From the NCBI GenBank assembly GCA_013416795.1, contig RQSC01000025.1:226512-243167 (forward strand): 16,656 nucleotides of DNA, given 5' to 3'. The notes under the pieces were generated by a model. That model was not told the DNA's origin, did no database searches, and worked only from the letters and a program-made list of their open reading frames with translations. The translations under genes were made by a program, and so were the position numbers. Below, piece by piece: positions 9,600 to 16,656 of the stretch (the first letter of the stretch is position 1; every line of letters begins with the position of its first letter). The stretch is from Prasinococcaceae sp. CCMP 1430. Lineage: Eukaryota > Prasinodermophyta > Palmophyllophyceae > Prasinococcales > Prasinococcaceae.

Positions 9600-12157
9600 A
9601 TGGGCGGATGTGCTTGCACAGCAGCGCAAGCGCTACCGCCGGCCGTTCCTCTCTCGCCGCGCTACGGCACCGTGCGGGGCGTGGTGATGCACAAGGAGCT
9701 CGGCGCGCCCGTCGCGGCACCGCGGGCGGTGCACGCGCAATTGCACGGCTCCGCTGGTGCGACCGTCACCGTGCGTCACCCGCTCACCCTCACCATTGCC
9801 ACTGTTGAGGGTGGAGCACAGATGCATGTGCGTGTGGGCGCTCACGTCACCAGCAGCCTGCCACCTGGCTGCAGCGAGGGCGCGCTGGTGCACGTCTGCG
9901 TGCGCGCGGTTCGTCCGGAGGGAGAACAACACAGCCCGCCTTGCACGAGCGCGCCGCCGCGGCCGTCGCGTCCGCTGACGTGTGGCTGGCGTACGTGCGC
10001 CTTCTCATGGAGCAGACGCCGGGGGTAGAGGATCTCGAACAGACGGCCGTGGAAACGGTGCGCGACGGCTTCGAGCGCGCCCTCGCGTCCGTTGGCCTCC
10101 ACGTTGACTGCGGCAGCCGCCTGTGGGAGGCGTTTGCGGCTTTCGAGGGCGCGGTGGCGGACGCGCTCGCTGAGGCTGGGGATGCCGAAGCGGAGCGTGC
10201 GGAGCGGCGAGCGAACGACGTGCTTTGGCGGTGGGCGCGCCTGCCTCTGGAGGGGTCGTCGCGCGCCATAACTATGTGGAAGGAGCGCCACGCAGGCGAT
10301 GGCGAGGACGTGCCCAGCGACCTCGCGGGGCACTTCTCAGCCGCCATGGCGCGCCTCGACCAGCTGCGGCCATACGAGGAGATGGTCAAGCAGCCGGCAT
10401 GTAGCGAGTCGGCGTGGCTCCAGTACGCGCAGTACGAGGCCCGGTCGAAGGAGGCCTCGGCTCCCATGCGCGCCATTGCAGTCCACGAGCGGGCCGTGAC
10501 CGCCAAACCGCACTCGTCTGAGCTGTGGCGGGCCTACGTCGATGCGTGCGTCTCGCAGCGCGACCGCGCGCGGGTGCTCGCCCGCGCAGTGTGCGGTGTG
10601 CCTTGGGATGTCACGCTCCAGGCGATGCACCTTCGCAGTCTCGAGAGAAATGGGGAGGATGGTATCGAGGCGTTCAACGCCGCCGTCGCGTCGGCGTGCG
10701 GCCTCAACGAGGTGGCGGAGCTCTACAAGCAGCGCGCCGACGCCCTTCGGCGCAACGTGCTGCCCACCGGCTTCGATGGGGGCGCCACCGCAGACGACGC
10801 CGAGGGCGTCATGGCCCTCAATGACCTGCTCAGTGGGGCAATCGCGTACATGCGCACCGCCGCGCCTCAGTACCCCGGTCTCTCGTTGCGATTCGTCGAA
10901 TACCTGGCGGACATGCGCACGCGACTCGAGGGAGACACGGACGCGACGGACGTGCTGTGGGACGAGGAGCTCAAGTTGAATGGCCGCTTCGCGCCGGCGT
11001 GGGAGGCCGCTGTGAAGCAAGCGCGCGACAGGGGCTCGGCGGCCAGGGCGAGGGCGCTGCTTCGTCGATGCCACGCTCGGGCGTTCCCCGACGACCCCAC
11101 GGCGACCGCCCGGCTTGCTGCCCTGTGGATCGACCTCGAGGCGCGGGAGGGGACGCTCGAGGACTACGAGAGCGCCCTCGCGAAGACGGCCAAGGCCACA
11201 GGGCAGCAGTACGACAGGGTTCTCGCCGCAGAGCGGAGGGAACGGAGGGAGCAGGAGGCCCGTCAGGCTAGCGAGGAACGCAGGGAGCGAGAGAGCGCGG
11301 CGCGATTGGAGAGCCGCCGAGCCAAGGCAGAGCACAAGCGCGAGAAGTTGAAGAGCAAGCAAAAGGTACGTCCTGCCCGCGCCCCGGCGCCGACCGCGGC
11401 GCCCGCCTGCGCGAGCCACGGATGCGCGGAGGTCCCTGCGCGCGCGCGCCGGGGCACTCGGCCAGGTGGATGGCACGGCTCGCTGACGCGCGCGCGCTGG
11501 CTCCGGCGCGTCGTCGCACGCGCTCCACAGGCCAAGGCGAGGGAGAGCGCGATCGTCCCTGACGATGCGCCTCTTTGCAAGTGCGGGGTCAAGTCGCAGC
11601 TTAAGACGGTCTGGAAGGAGGGCGCGCACAAGGGCAAACAGTACTTCTCGTGCGCCAAAGCGGAGTGCAACTACTTTGCCTGGAGGGAAGCAATCGACGC
11701 CGTTCGGGCCGCCGGCGGCGCCGACGCCGACGCCGAAGGCTATGGTGGAGGCAGGCAAAAAAAGCAGCAAGGCCGCGATCCGGGCGGGCGGGGCGGCGGG
11801 CGAGGCGGCGGGCGGGCGCGCGGCGGCCTCGGTTTCGGGAGAGGCAGGGGTCGCGGGCTCGGCCGTGGCGTCCCTGACCGTTCCCGCGACGGCGGAGACC
11901 GCGAACACCGCGAAGACCGCGAAGACGGCGGCGGGAAGCGCAAGCGCGAGGGCGAGGATGCACAGACGCCCGACTCGGCCGGGGGCGGCAGCGGCGGCGC
12001 TTCGAAGCGCGCCAAGCCTGCGCCAGCGCCCTTCGCAGCATTCATGCCGCGCGCCGTCGCATCAAAAGGGGTGGCTGGCGCCTCCGCAGGCACGGCGAGG
12101 CCGCGAACGAACGATGACTTCCGCTCACTCCTCAGCAAAGGAGACGGGCCAAAGTAG
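9600..12157 (+). CDS. SART3-like: SART3/Prp24-family HAT-repeat protein with GRF zinc finger
   Basis: SART3/Prp24 proteins help re-form U4/U6 snRNP. From about 9971 the frame follows SART3 HAT repeats: VWLAY, FERALASVGLH, LWEAFAAFEG, LDQLRPYEE, then a HAT tail with EGTLEDYESALAKT. A charged helix with RRERREQEARQASEERRERE follows, as in SART3. After the intron at 11366-11530 comes a GRF-type zinc finger at about 11567-11690 (CKC, a GKQYFSC motif, then C and NYFAW). Next is an RG-rich tract (11760-11890) and basic clusters KRKRE and SKRAK. The C-terminus ends TNDDFRSLLSKG, like the family's Lsm-interaction motif. No RRM is seen. The start is uncertain: the HAT frame has no ATG from 9809 to 9941. 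ATG 9600 can be joined in phase by splicing 9771-9934, giving about 685 residues. The first HAT repeats of animal SART3 have no match. Family call strong, 5' end weak. Confidence 0.8.
9771..9934 (+). other. Candidate 5' intron of the SART3-like gene
   Basis: Donor GTGCGT at 9771 follows 57 codons from ATG 9600. Acceptor AACACAG ends at 9934. Both are phase 0, and the 164-nt size matches the other introns. It carries the TGA at 9806-9808 that blocks the HAT frame. No CTGAC branch motif lies near the acceptor, and an acceptor ending at 9874 is also in phase. The exon upstream shows no recognised domain. Confidence 0.35.
11366..11530 (+). other. Stop-free, in-frame intron of the SART3-like gene (165 nt)
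   Basis: The donor is AAAAG|GTACGT and the acceptor is CTCCACAG|GCCAAG, both phase 0. A GCTGAC motif lies 42 nt before the acceptor. Removal joins KSKQK to AKARES between the basic helix and the zinc finger. The 55 codons are open and read as an Arg/Ala/Pro-rich stretch with no family match, so the sequence looks intronic although translation could continue through it. Confidence 0.75.
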
Positions 12158-12458
12158 GGCCCCGCGCGCGTGGGACGCGGTGGCGCGGGCGGGGCACTCG
12201 CAGGACGTCGGCGCGGTCGCCGCCCGCGCGCCAGACCGGCTGACGGTCGACACGCACGGCTCTGTGAGAGAATGAGCGAAGCTCCGTTGAAACGAGGATG
12301 ATGCGCGACCCGAGCGGACAGACATGCGCGCCGCGCTGTGCCGCGCGGCGTCTTTCCATCGCGCGCGCGTCCCTGCTCCCGGCAGCGACGGTCCGGCCGG
12401 GCGCGCGCGCGCGCAGGGGCGCCGCGCTGCCGCCCGGTGGGCGCGACCGCGCGACATC
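12158..12458. other. Convergent 3' region, no gene seen
   Basis: Lies between the stop of the SART3-like gene and the stop of the minus-strand membrane-type protein. It is GC-rich with GCGC runs near 12360-12420. No coding, RNA or clear polyadenylation signal was found. Confidence 0.5.
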
Positions 12459-13107
12459 TCACGAGAGCATTGACATGTTGAGCGCGCCATCGTCGCTGAG
12501 GTCGAGCCCCGCGAGGACGGCGGAGAGCGCGACGAGCGCGGCGCCAGCGATGGGCGCCCAGGCCGCCGGCGCGGCGCTCGCGATCTTGGAGCCCTCCATT
12601 CGGCCCGTGCCGGTGGACCGCGCGGGGTCCTCCCGCCATCGCTGCGCGTCCGCCGGGGCCCGCGCCCCGGCCTGCGACGAGTCGGCGCTCGCCTCGAGCC
12701 ACTGGAAGGCCCCGTCGGCGCCGCCGGCGTCCTCGGAGTCGAAGCGGATGCCAAGGATCTCTCCGCAGCGCTCGCGCACATCGTCCTCGTTCTCGCCCTC
12801 GCCTGCGTGATCGGCGGCGCGCAGCGGGGCGTGCCACGCGACCGCGCAGCGTCGAGGCATCGCGAGCGACGCGGCGCGCGCGGCCTGGCGCGCGCCCGCC
12901 GACGGGCCCTCTCCGCTCCCCTCGTCCTCGCCCTCGCCCTCCTCCTCGTCGTCGCCCTCGTCAAAGAGGAGCTCCACACGCGCGCGCAGCGAGCCCACGA
13001 CGTCCGAAGCCAGGTCTGCCAGCGCCTGCCCCATGCTCTCTCGCGCGTGCGCGAACGAGAGCGCCGCCACGGCGCCGCCGATCGCCGCGGCGCCGGCGGT
13101 GGCGGGC
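12459..13107 (-). CDS. Hypothetical small acidic protein with two hydrophobic segments
   Basis: Not recognised. The minus frame shows a strong coding signal: nearly every codon from 13107 to about 12880 ends in G or C. The first part has a hydrophobic stretch (AGAAAIGGAVAALSF), then an amphipathic segment, then an acidic run (FDEGDDEEEGEGEDEG). A middle region reads ERCGEILGIRFDSED and GAFQWLEAS. A C-terminal hydrophobic stretch (AAWAPIAGAALVALSAVLAG) is followed by about 14 residues. The two stretches could be membrane spans. ATG 13034 would give 191 residues, but the coding bias continues upstream to a good acceptor (GGTGCAG, exon from 13107). An upstream exon with the real start is therefore likely and was not found. 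The 5' part overlaps the opposite-strand sulfotransferase region if that gene starts at ATG 13033. Confidence 0.5.
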
Positions 13108-13191
13108 CTGCACCGCGCGCGTTCGCAAAGGGAGGCCGAGCTCGGTCCAGGGACGCTGCGAGCGCTGGTGAACGGCCTCACGGTGGTGCGA

Positions 13192-13848
13192 ATGGCCGAG
13201 AGGCAGCAGCTGTGGCAGAGACCCCCGCGCGATGACAGTGATTCGACCAATGCACGGCCTGGAGACGACGCGCGACGTAGCTCGCCTCATGCGCGGCTGC
13301 TGTTGGCGAGCGCCGAGGAAGAAGAGGTGACAGGGGAGGCGTCAGATCACGAGAGCGTCGCGTTTGGCCAAATGGAGAGCGCGGGGGCAACGGACACTAC
13401 ATTGAAGCAGCTCCGGGCGTCTGAACAGCTACAGACGCCCGCCACCAATGGTGACCCGGCAGCGCCTTCACGTCGCGCATGCGCGCCGACGTATTTCATT
13501 GTCGGCGCGCGCAAGGGCGGAACGACCGCGCTCTTCCGATTGCTATTAGAAGCGGCGCCTGGTGCCGTTATCGCCACCCCCGAACTACTGCGCGAGGGTG
13601 ACACTCCCGGTGCGCGCAGCCCAAGGGCAGAGGCGCTCGCTGGCGAGACGGGCTTCTTTGCGCGCCCGCGTACGATTGTCGCGGCGCGCGCGCAGCTGCG
13701 CGCGCATGGAGGACATGGCGCCGACAGTCATCCCAATCGGGCGAGGCGATCACGACCTCTGGCGAACTCGGAAACCAAGGCCAGGGAGCTCAACGTTTCC
13801 GAGCACGCACTCACGTTGCCTGTGACCAAGGGACGTCTTCACAAGTAA
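13192..13848 (+). CDS. Sulfotransferase-like protein, N-terminal part only
   Basis: The frame contains TYFIVGARKGGTTALFRLLL at about residues 100-120 from ATG 13192. This matches the 5'-phosphosulfate-binding loop of PAPS-dependent carbohydrate (heparan-type) sulfotransferases, in which the G-x-R/x-K-G-G-T-x-x-L core contacts the cofactor. GETGFF follows at about nt 13645-13662, in the place where the family has an acidic-x-x-FF motif. After about 13680 the match ends. The last 50 or so residues look unrelated, and the 3'-phosphate-binding and catalytic core are absent. The gene is either truncated, probably by the GC-poor segment next to it, or continues through an intron (for example from GTACGA at 13671) to an exon not seen here. 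The start could also be ATG 13033. Function of this copy is doubtful. Confidence 0.5.
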   Translation: MAERQQLWQRPPRDDSDSTNARPGDDARRSSPHARLLLASAEEEEVTGEASDHESVAFGQMESAGATDTTLKQLRASEQLQTPATNGDPAAPSRRACAPTYFIVGARKGGTTALFRLLLEAAPGAVIATPELLREGDTPGARSPRAEALAGETGFFARPRTIVAARAQLRAHGGHGADSHPNRARRSRPLANSETKARELNVSEHALTLPVTKGRLHK

Positions 13849-14741
13849 ATGAGTTCCTCACGGGACGCACGACTGAAACGATGGAGCGCAATCGCCTTGC
13901 GCTCTGCGTTGCGCTTGTTGTATTTTTCACGCGTCGCCTTGATCATTGCTGGCGCGATTGTGTCCATAACGCTGACACTATGGCCGCTTTTCTTCGCCGC
14001 GCGCATCCACTCTGCCACATCGGCAATGCAGGCCTTGTTTTCAACACGGTAGTGTTCGATCTTGAGAGCGACAGCATCCATCTCGCAATCGGCATCGTCA
14101 TCTCCAACGCGGAGGAGCTCCGCCTCGCGCTTGACCCCCTCGAATATCAGACGGTAGCGCTCACGGCGTGACGCCTGTGTCTGCACGGCCTTGCCCGTGT
14201 TTCCGGTGCGGGTGTAGCGCATCGGAGGTGTGCCTGTTGGAGTACCAGCGCCGCCACCCTCGCTCGCATTGCCTGCCTCGGTTGCTTTGGTCGCGGCCAC
14301 TGCATCGGCCCAGATCGCCATTGCTTCTGGGATTGTTGCAGCCTTGCCTACTGCCAGCGCAGACTTCAGTGGGGCACAAGGCTCACTCACAATATTGTCG
14401 ATGGCCATCGCTGCCCCTGCACTGCGTGCTGGTACCCCGCCGCTCCCGCCACTGCCACTGCCACTGCCGCCAGCGCTGCCGCCCTGCAATGACACGCCGT
14501 GTCCCACCGCCTCAAGCGCCGCCACGTGCTGCTGAACCACTATGCGGCGATGCTCATCGTACTGACGCTCCACAGTCGCCTCCAGGCGGTCGAAGCGCTG
14601 GTGCACAGAGTCTAGCACCTCCCGGCGTTCGAGCTGCTGCTGGCTCATGCAAGTATCTGGCGCGTCGACGATGGCCAACTGGCGTGTACTCCAGCTCTCC
14701 CATGCGTCCTTGGCATGGGAGAGCCAGGTGTATGGCAGCAT
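13839..14741 (-). CDS. Unrecognised 300-residue ORF in a GC-poor segment
   Basis: Starts at a true ATG (14741); the frame upstream reaches a TAG near 14802. I do not recognise it. Residues about 30-80 form a long charged helix (QQQLERREVLDSVHQRF onward) that may be a coiled coil. A Gly/Ser linker (GGSGSGSGGSGG) follows, then an Ala-rich helix, a short Pro/Thr-rich stretch, and a basic helical C-terminus (KATREKYNKRNAERKAIAL). It has no signal peptide or membrane span. Codon third positions and overall GC are clearly lower than in its neighbours, which suggests a different origin such as a mobile element, but no transposase motif was identified. It ends 10 bases inside the end of the opposite-strand sulfotransferase frame. 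Confidence 0.5.
   Translation of the reverse strand: MLPYTWLSHAKDAWESWSTRQLAIVDAPDTCMSQQQLERREVLDSVHQRFDRLEATVERQYDEHRRIVVQQHVAALEAVGHGVSLQGGSAGGSGSGSGGSGGVPARSAGAAMAIDNIVSEPCAPLKSALAVGKAATIPEAMAIWADAVAATKATEAGNASEGGGAGTPTGTPPMRYTRTGNTGKAVQTQASRRERYRLIFEGVKREAELLRVGDDDADCEMDAVALKIEHYRVENKACIADVAEWMRAAKKSGHSVSVMDTIAPAMIKATREKYNKRNAERKAIALHRFSRASREELIYL
14694..14724. repeat. Perfect 11-bp inverted repeat
   Basis: GCTCTCCCATG at 14694-14704 pairs with CATGGGAGAGC at 14714-14724 around a 9-nt spacer. It lies in the first codons of the minus-strand ORF that starts at 14741 (reading LSHAKDAWES), so the mRNA could fold near its start. Confidence 0.7.
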
Positions 14742-15081
14742 GCGCAGATGTACGAGATCTACTACGCCGCCTCGCTGCGTTGACGAGCGTTGAGGCTCGC
14801 CCTACGCTCGATGAACACGTCGGAAGGCGACTTCGTGGTAGAGAACTGCCTCGCGACGGCCGAGCAAGAGCATCATCGAGAGCGTATGATGCGATACGAA
14901 GCAAGAGCAGAGCTCGCGGCCGTGTAATAGTACGTCAAGTGCGCATACCTACATGTCTCAGCATGCCTATCAATGAGAAAACGCCCCCTTGCGTCGAGTG
15001 TCCAGCGAACAGCCGCCGAGCATTCCGACGCTGCCTCCAAGCGCCAACAGCGCCATCAATGATCCTCCCGCCCCTCATCTG

Positions 15082-15160
15082 CAATATCAAAATATCCGTG
15101 CGTTTTGACCTGGGCGAAAGGTTCCGCGGGATTCGCACAAAAAATTTGGTAAAAATGGAA
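15082..15160 (+). repeat. Diverged direct repeat, copy A
   Basis: Shares with copy B the order ATAT-x-A-x-AATA, TCCG, TGCG, an exact 12-mer TTGACCTGGGCG (15105-15116 here), GTT, and a GGT-x-AAAATGG-GGAA-like end. The spacing of the last block from the 12-mer differs by only 5 bases. A partial extra copy of the last block (GAGGTCAGAATGGAA) follows at 15166-15180. Confidence 0.6.
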
Positions 15161-15289
15161 CCCTTGAGGTCAGAATGGAATCCTCCCCGGCGGCGGCCGG
15201 CCGCCTGGGTAGGGGGGCAGGAGGCGCCGACAACCACAGTGGCATGCTCCTGAGCGTCCTTGCGCGTACGGGCGCGCCGCTCCGCCCAC

Positions 15290-15311
15290 GGCCCTGCGAG
15301 GACGCAGGGCC
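15290..15311. repeat. Perfect 9-bp hairpin
   Basis: GGCCCTGCG pairs with CGCAGGGCC around a 4-nt loop (AGGA). It lies in the GC-rich stretch between copies A and B of the direct repeat. There is no T run after it on either strand, so it is not an obvious terminator. Confidence 0.7.
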
Positions 15312-15435
15312 TCCCGCGCTAAAAGGGCGTGCGCTGAAGCGGCCGGTCGAGGACGTCGCGGCCGCCCGCGGCGCCGGCAGGCGAGCGCCTTCGGGCGCGG
15401 CGCGGCGCAGCGGCCGCGCGGAGGAGGGGGGAGGG

Positions 15436-15567
15436 AAGGGAGGTTGGGTGTGGGTGGGTGCGTGGGTGTGGGGGGAAAGGTAGGCGCGCGCGGCCACCTG
15501 CGCTGCCCGCGTCCGTGTGTACGCGCGTGTGTGCTTCGGTGTGCGCGCGTGTGTGCGCGTGTGCCAC
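15436..15567 (+). repeat. G-rich and GT/GC-rich low-complexity tract
   Basis: GGGTGTGGGTGGGTG-type sequence at 15436-15475, then GTGTGTGCG-type alternating purine-pyrimidine sequence at 15515-15567. The latter could adopt Z-DNA. No gene signal is seen. Confidence 0.7.
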
Positions 15568-15770
15568 ACGAGGGGCGCCGCGCGCCGCGCGCGCCGGCGC
15601 GCCAACAGAGCCGGAACCAACCCAAAATGCGACCACCAGCATGAGGGCGCCGTCCCACGAGGAGGCACGGTGCGCCTGCGTGCTGGCAGCGTGCGCGCAT
15701 CGCGGGCGAGCAGAAGCCGCGCGCGCGAGCAAAGGCCGCACGCGCGCCCCGCGCGGCCGCGCGCNAATCC

Positions 15771-15849
15771 ATATTAGAATAATCCGCTTGCGCGTTGACC
15801 TGGGCGGTTGCGGGCGCCGTGCACGGCCAGCAGGTCAAAATGGGTGGAA
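15771..15849 (+). repeat. Diverged direct repeat, copy B
   Basis: Partner of copy A about 690 bases upstream. It holds the identical 12-mer TTGACCTGGGCG at 15795-15806 and ends in AGGTCAAAATGGGTGGAA (15832-15849). It starts 6 bases after an ambiguous base at 15765. Confidence 0.6.
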
Positions 15850-16106
15850 AGAGCGCCCGTCTGCGCGCAGTCCGCTCCGAAGCGCGCTCGAAACGCGCTC
15901 CGCGATGCCATTTTTTAATTCCGAACAATGTGCGTTACGTCGCGGCCCCGCGCGCCGAAAGCGGAGCACCATCGCAGAATGCTTTCCCGTGGGTTGGCCC
16001 GCGAGTCGCGCGGAGTGTGCCAGTGGGCGCACGCGTGCGCGCGTCAAGGGGCGGCGCTCCCTCCCAAGCAAGGAGAGCGCCGGGCGCCGGGCGCGCCTTG
16101 AAGCGC

Positions 16107-16215
16107 GCACCCTCGACCTCCCCCCCCTTCCCCTCAACCCCTTTTCTTCCTCTCCCCCCCTCGCCTTGCACCCTTCCCTTCCGCCCCCCCCCCCCTTCCC
16201 TTCCCTGCCCCGGCC
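16107..16215 (+). repeat. Polypyrimidine tract with a 12-base C run
   Basis: Almost pure C/T on the plus strand (poly-C at 16184-16195), so purine-rich on the minus strand. It may belong to a minus-strand intron or flank of the gene at the right edge. Such tracts can form triplex or i-motif structures. Confidence 0.7.
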
Positions 16216-16309
16216 CGCCGCTCGGCGGCCGCCGTGTCGTCCGCGAGGGGAGCGCGCCGCTCACCAGCGGCCTCGCCGGGGGCGTGCTCGACGCGCCCAC
16301 GCGACTGCA

Positions 16310-16656
16310 CTACCTCGCGGCGCTCGCGCCGCTCGCCATCCGCGACCGCGGGCGGGCGGCTACCACCACGCCCGCGCCCTCGAACTTGCGCGCGGGGTAG
16401 GCCGGGGCGAGCGCCAGGAAGGATTCCAGCTGCGCGTTGGCGCGCTCCACGTCGGCGGTGTTCAGCCGCATGCCCTTGCGCACGAAGTCGGAGCCCTCGT
16501 CGCGGCGCATCGCCCGCGGCGGCCGCACCTCGCCGAGGCCGCCCGCGGCCACGAAGGCCGCGTCGATCGCGCGCCACAGGCCGTGGAGCGACGCCTCCTC
16601 TGCGCCTGGCGAGCGAGCGCCCGCGCGAGGCGCCGGCTCGTCGTCCTCGGCGGCGC
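16310..16656 (-). CDS. 5'-incomplete gene fragment at the right edge, function uncertain
   Basis: The minus frame is open from the window edge to a TAG at 16310-16312. It reads GLWRAIDAAFVAAGG, then LNTADVERANAQLESFLAL, then YPARKFEGAGVVVAA. The last string faintly resembles the start of the catalytic region of MNN1-type alpha-mannosyltransferases (an F-x-G-x-G-I/V-V string), with a helical stem before it. This is only a hint. After VVVAA the sequence becomes Arg/Ser-rich and unlike a protein, so the true exon probably ends at a GT near 16355-16365. The upstream end lies outside the window. A purine-rich tract follows on the minus strand. Confidence 0.4.
   Translation of the reverse strand, partial: AAEDDEPAPRAGARSPGAEEASLHGLWRAIDAAFVAAGGLGEVRPPRAMRRDEGSDFVRKGMRLNTADVERANAQLESFLALAPAYPARKFEGAGVVVAARPRSRMASGASAAR

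Larger units (their letters stand above)
14742..16309. other. Long stretch without a convincing gene
   Basis: 14742-15180 is GC-poor, with an AT-rich patch at 15137-15160, and may be the 5' flank of the minus-strand ORF. 15181-15760 is extremely GC-rich and low in complexity. 15765 is an N. 15770-15930 again has AT-rich patches. Open frames here in several phases have biased, repetitive composition and no recognisable domain. The diverged direct repeat, hairpin and simple tracts are listed separately. Confidence 0.5.

Noticed and set aside
10337-11908. 523-codon open frame on the minus strand
   Set aside because: It is antisense to the SART3-like gene, whose family match is clear; the translation is Arg/Ala-rich without a domain.
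11740-13250. Long Arg-rich open frames on the minus strand overlapping 12125-12979 and 11740-12837
   Set aside because: They are out of phase with the frame showing strong G/C third-position bias and have extreme Arg content.
13486-13848. A complete sulfotransferase
   Set aside because: Only the 5'-phosphosulfate loop and an FF motif are present; the rest of the catalytic domain is not seen in any frame downstream.
15105-15116. TTGACC in the 12-mer as a WRKY-type W-box
   Set aside because: A 6-base match is expected by chance and the lineage is unknown; the repeat itself is reported instead.
14168-15253. 361-codon open frame on the plus strand
   Set aside because: Most of it is antisense to the minus-strand ORF at 13839-14741; it is Cys/Arg/Pro-rich and has no domain.
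15795-16400. 201-codon plus-strand frame including LHYLAALAPLAIRDRG
   Set aside because: It runs through a polypyrimidine tract read as Pro/Ser repeats; the short plausible string lies opposite the edge gene and is not enough support.
1-16656. tRNA, rRNA, CRISPR arrays and bacterial insertion sequences
   Set aside because: No TPsiC-arm-like blocks with paired arms, no regularly spaced repeats and no transposase motif were found by reading both strands.

Overview
The window looks like nuclear DNA of a GC-rich eukaryote, most likely a unicellular alga or other protist. The reasons are GT-AG introns inside conserved genes, a TORC1 subunit (Raptor), a spliceosomal recycling factor (SART3/Prp24 family), a PPR-type protein, and widely separated genes with no operon structure. 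I cannot name the lineage. There is no bacterial, viral or CRISPR content, and I saw no tRNA or rRNA gene. Single N bases at 9560 and 15765 mark a draft assembly. Several gene starts and splice sites below are therefore models rather than facts.

Layout, left to right: (1) 1-353, a G-rich 5' flank. (2) 354-5815 (+), Raptor, with one clear 134-nt intron, a glutamine-rich N-terminal extension, an intact caspase-like region, a helical-repeat region, a long disordered insert and a WD40 C-terminus. (3) 5816-6092, a compact convergent 3' region with a perfect 10-bp stem-loop. (4) 6093-9287 (-), a PPR protein with two tandem copies of a PPR plus Smr-like unit, probably interrupted by one intron. (5) About 9501-9599, a very short divergent promoter region. 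(6) 9600-12157 (+), a SART3-like HAT-repeat protein. It keeps the C-terminal Lsm-interaction motif but carries a GRF zinc finger and an RG-rich tract where the family normally has RRMs. (7) 12459-13107 (-), a small acidic protein with two hydrophobic segments. (8) 13192-13848 (+), the first part of a PAPS-dependent sulfotransferase that breaks off. (9) 13839-14741 (-), an unrecognised 300-residue ORF in a segment visibly poorer in GC. (10) 14742-16309, no convincing gene, but a diverged direct repeat of about 78 bp, hairpins, and GT-rich and pyrimidine-rich tracts. (11) 16310-16656 (-), the edge of a gene that continues outside the window.

The most unusual item is the SART3-family protein with a GRF finger in place of RRMs. 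The other strong observations are the duplicated, His-less PPR-Smr unit, the 55-codon stop-free intron in the SART3-like gene, and the GC-poor segment that appears to cut a sulfotransferase gene. Raptor is a growth-signalling scaffold. The two divergent central genes both look like RNA-handling proteins and may share a promoter, but nothing in the sequence ties all the genes into one pathway.
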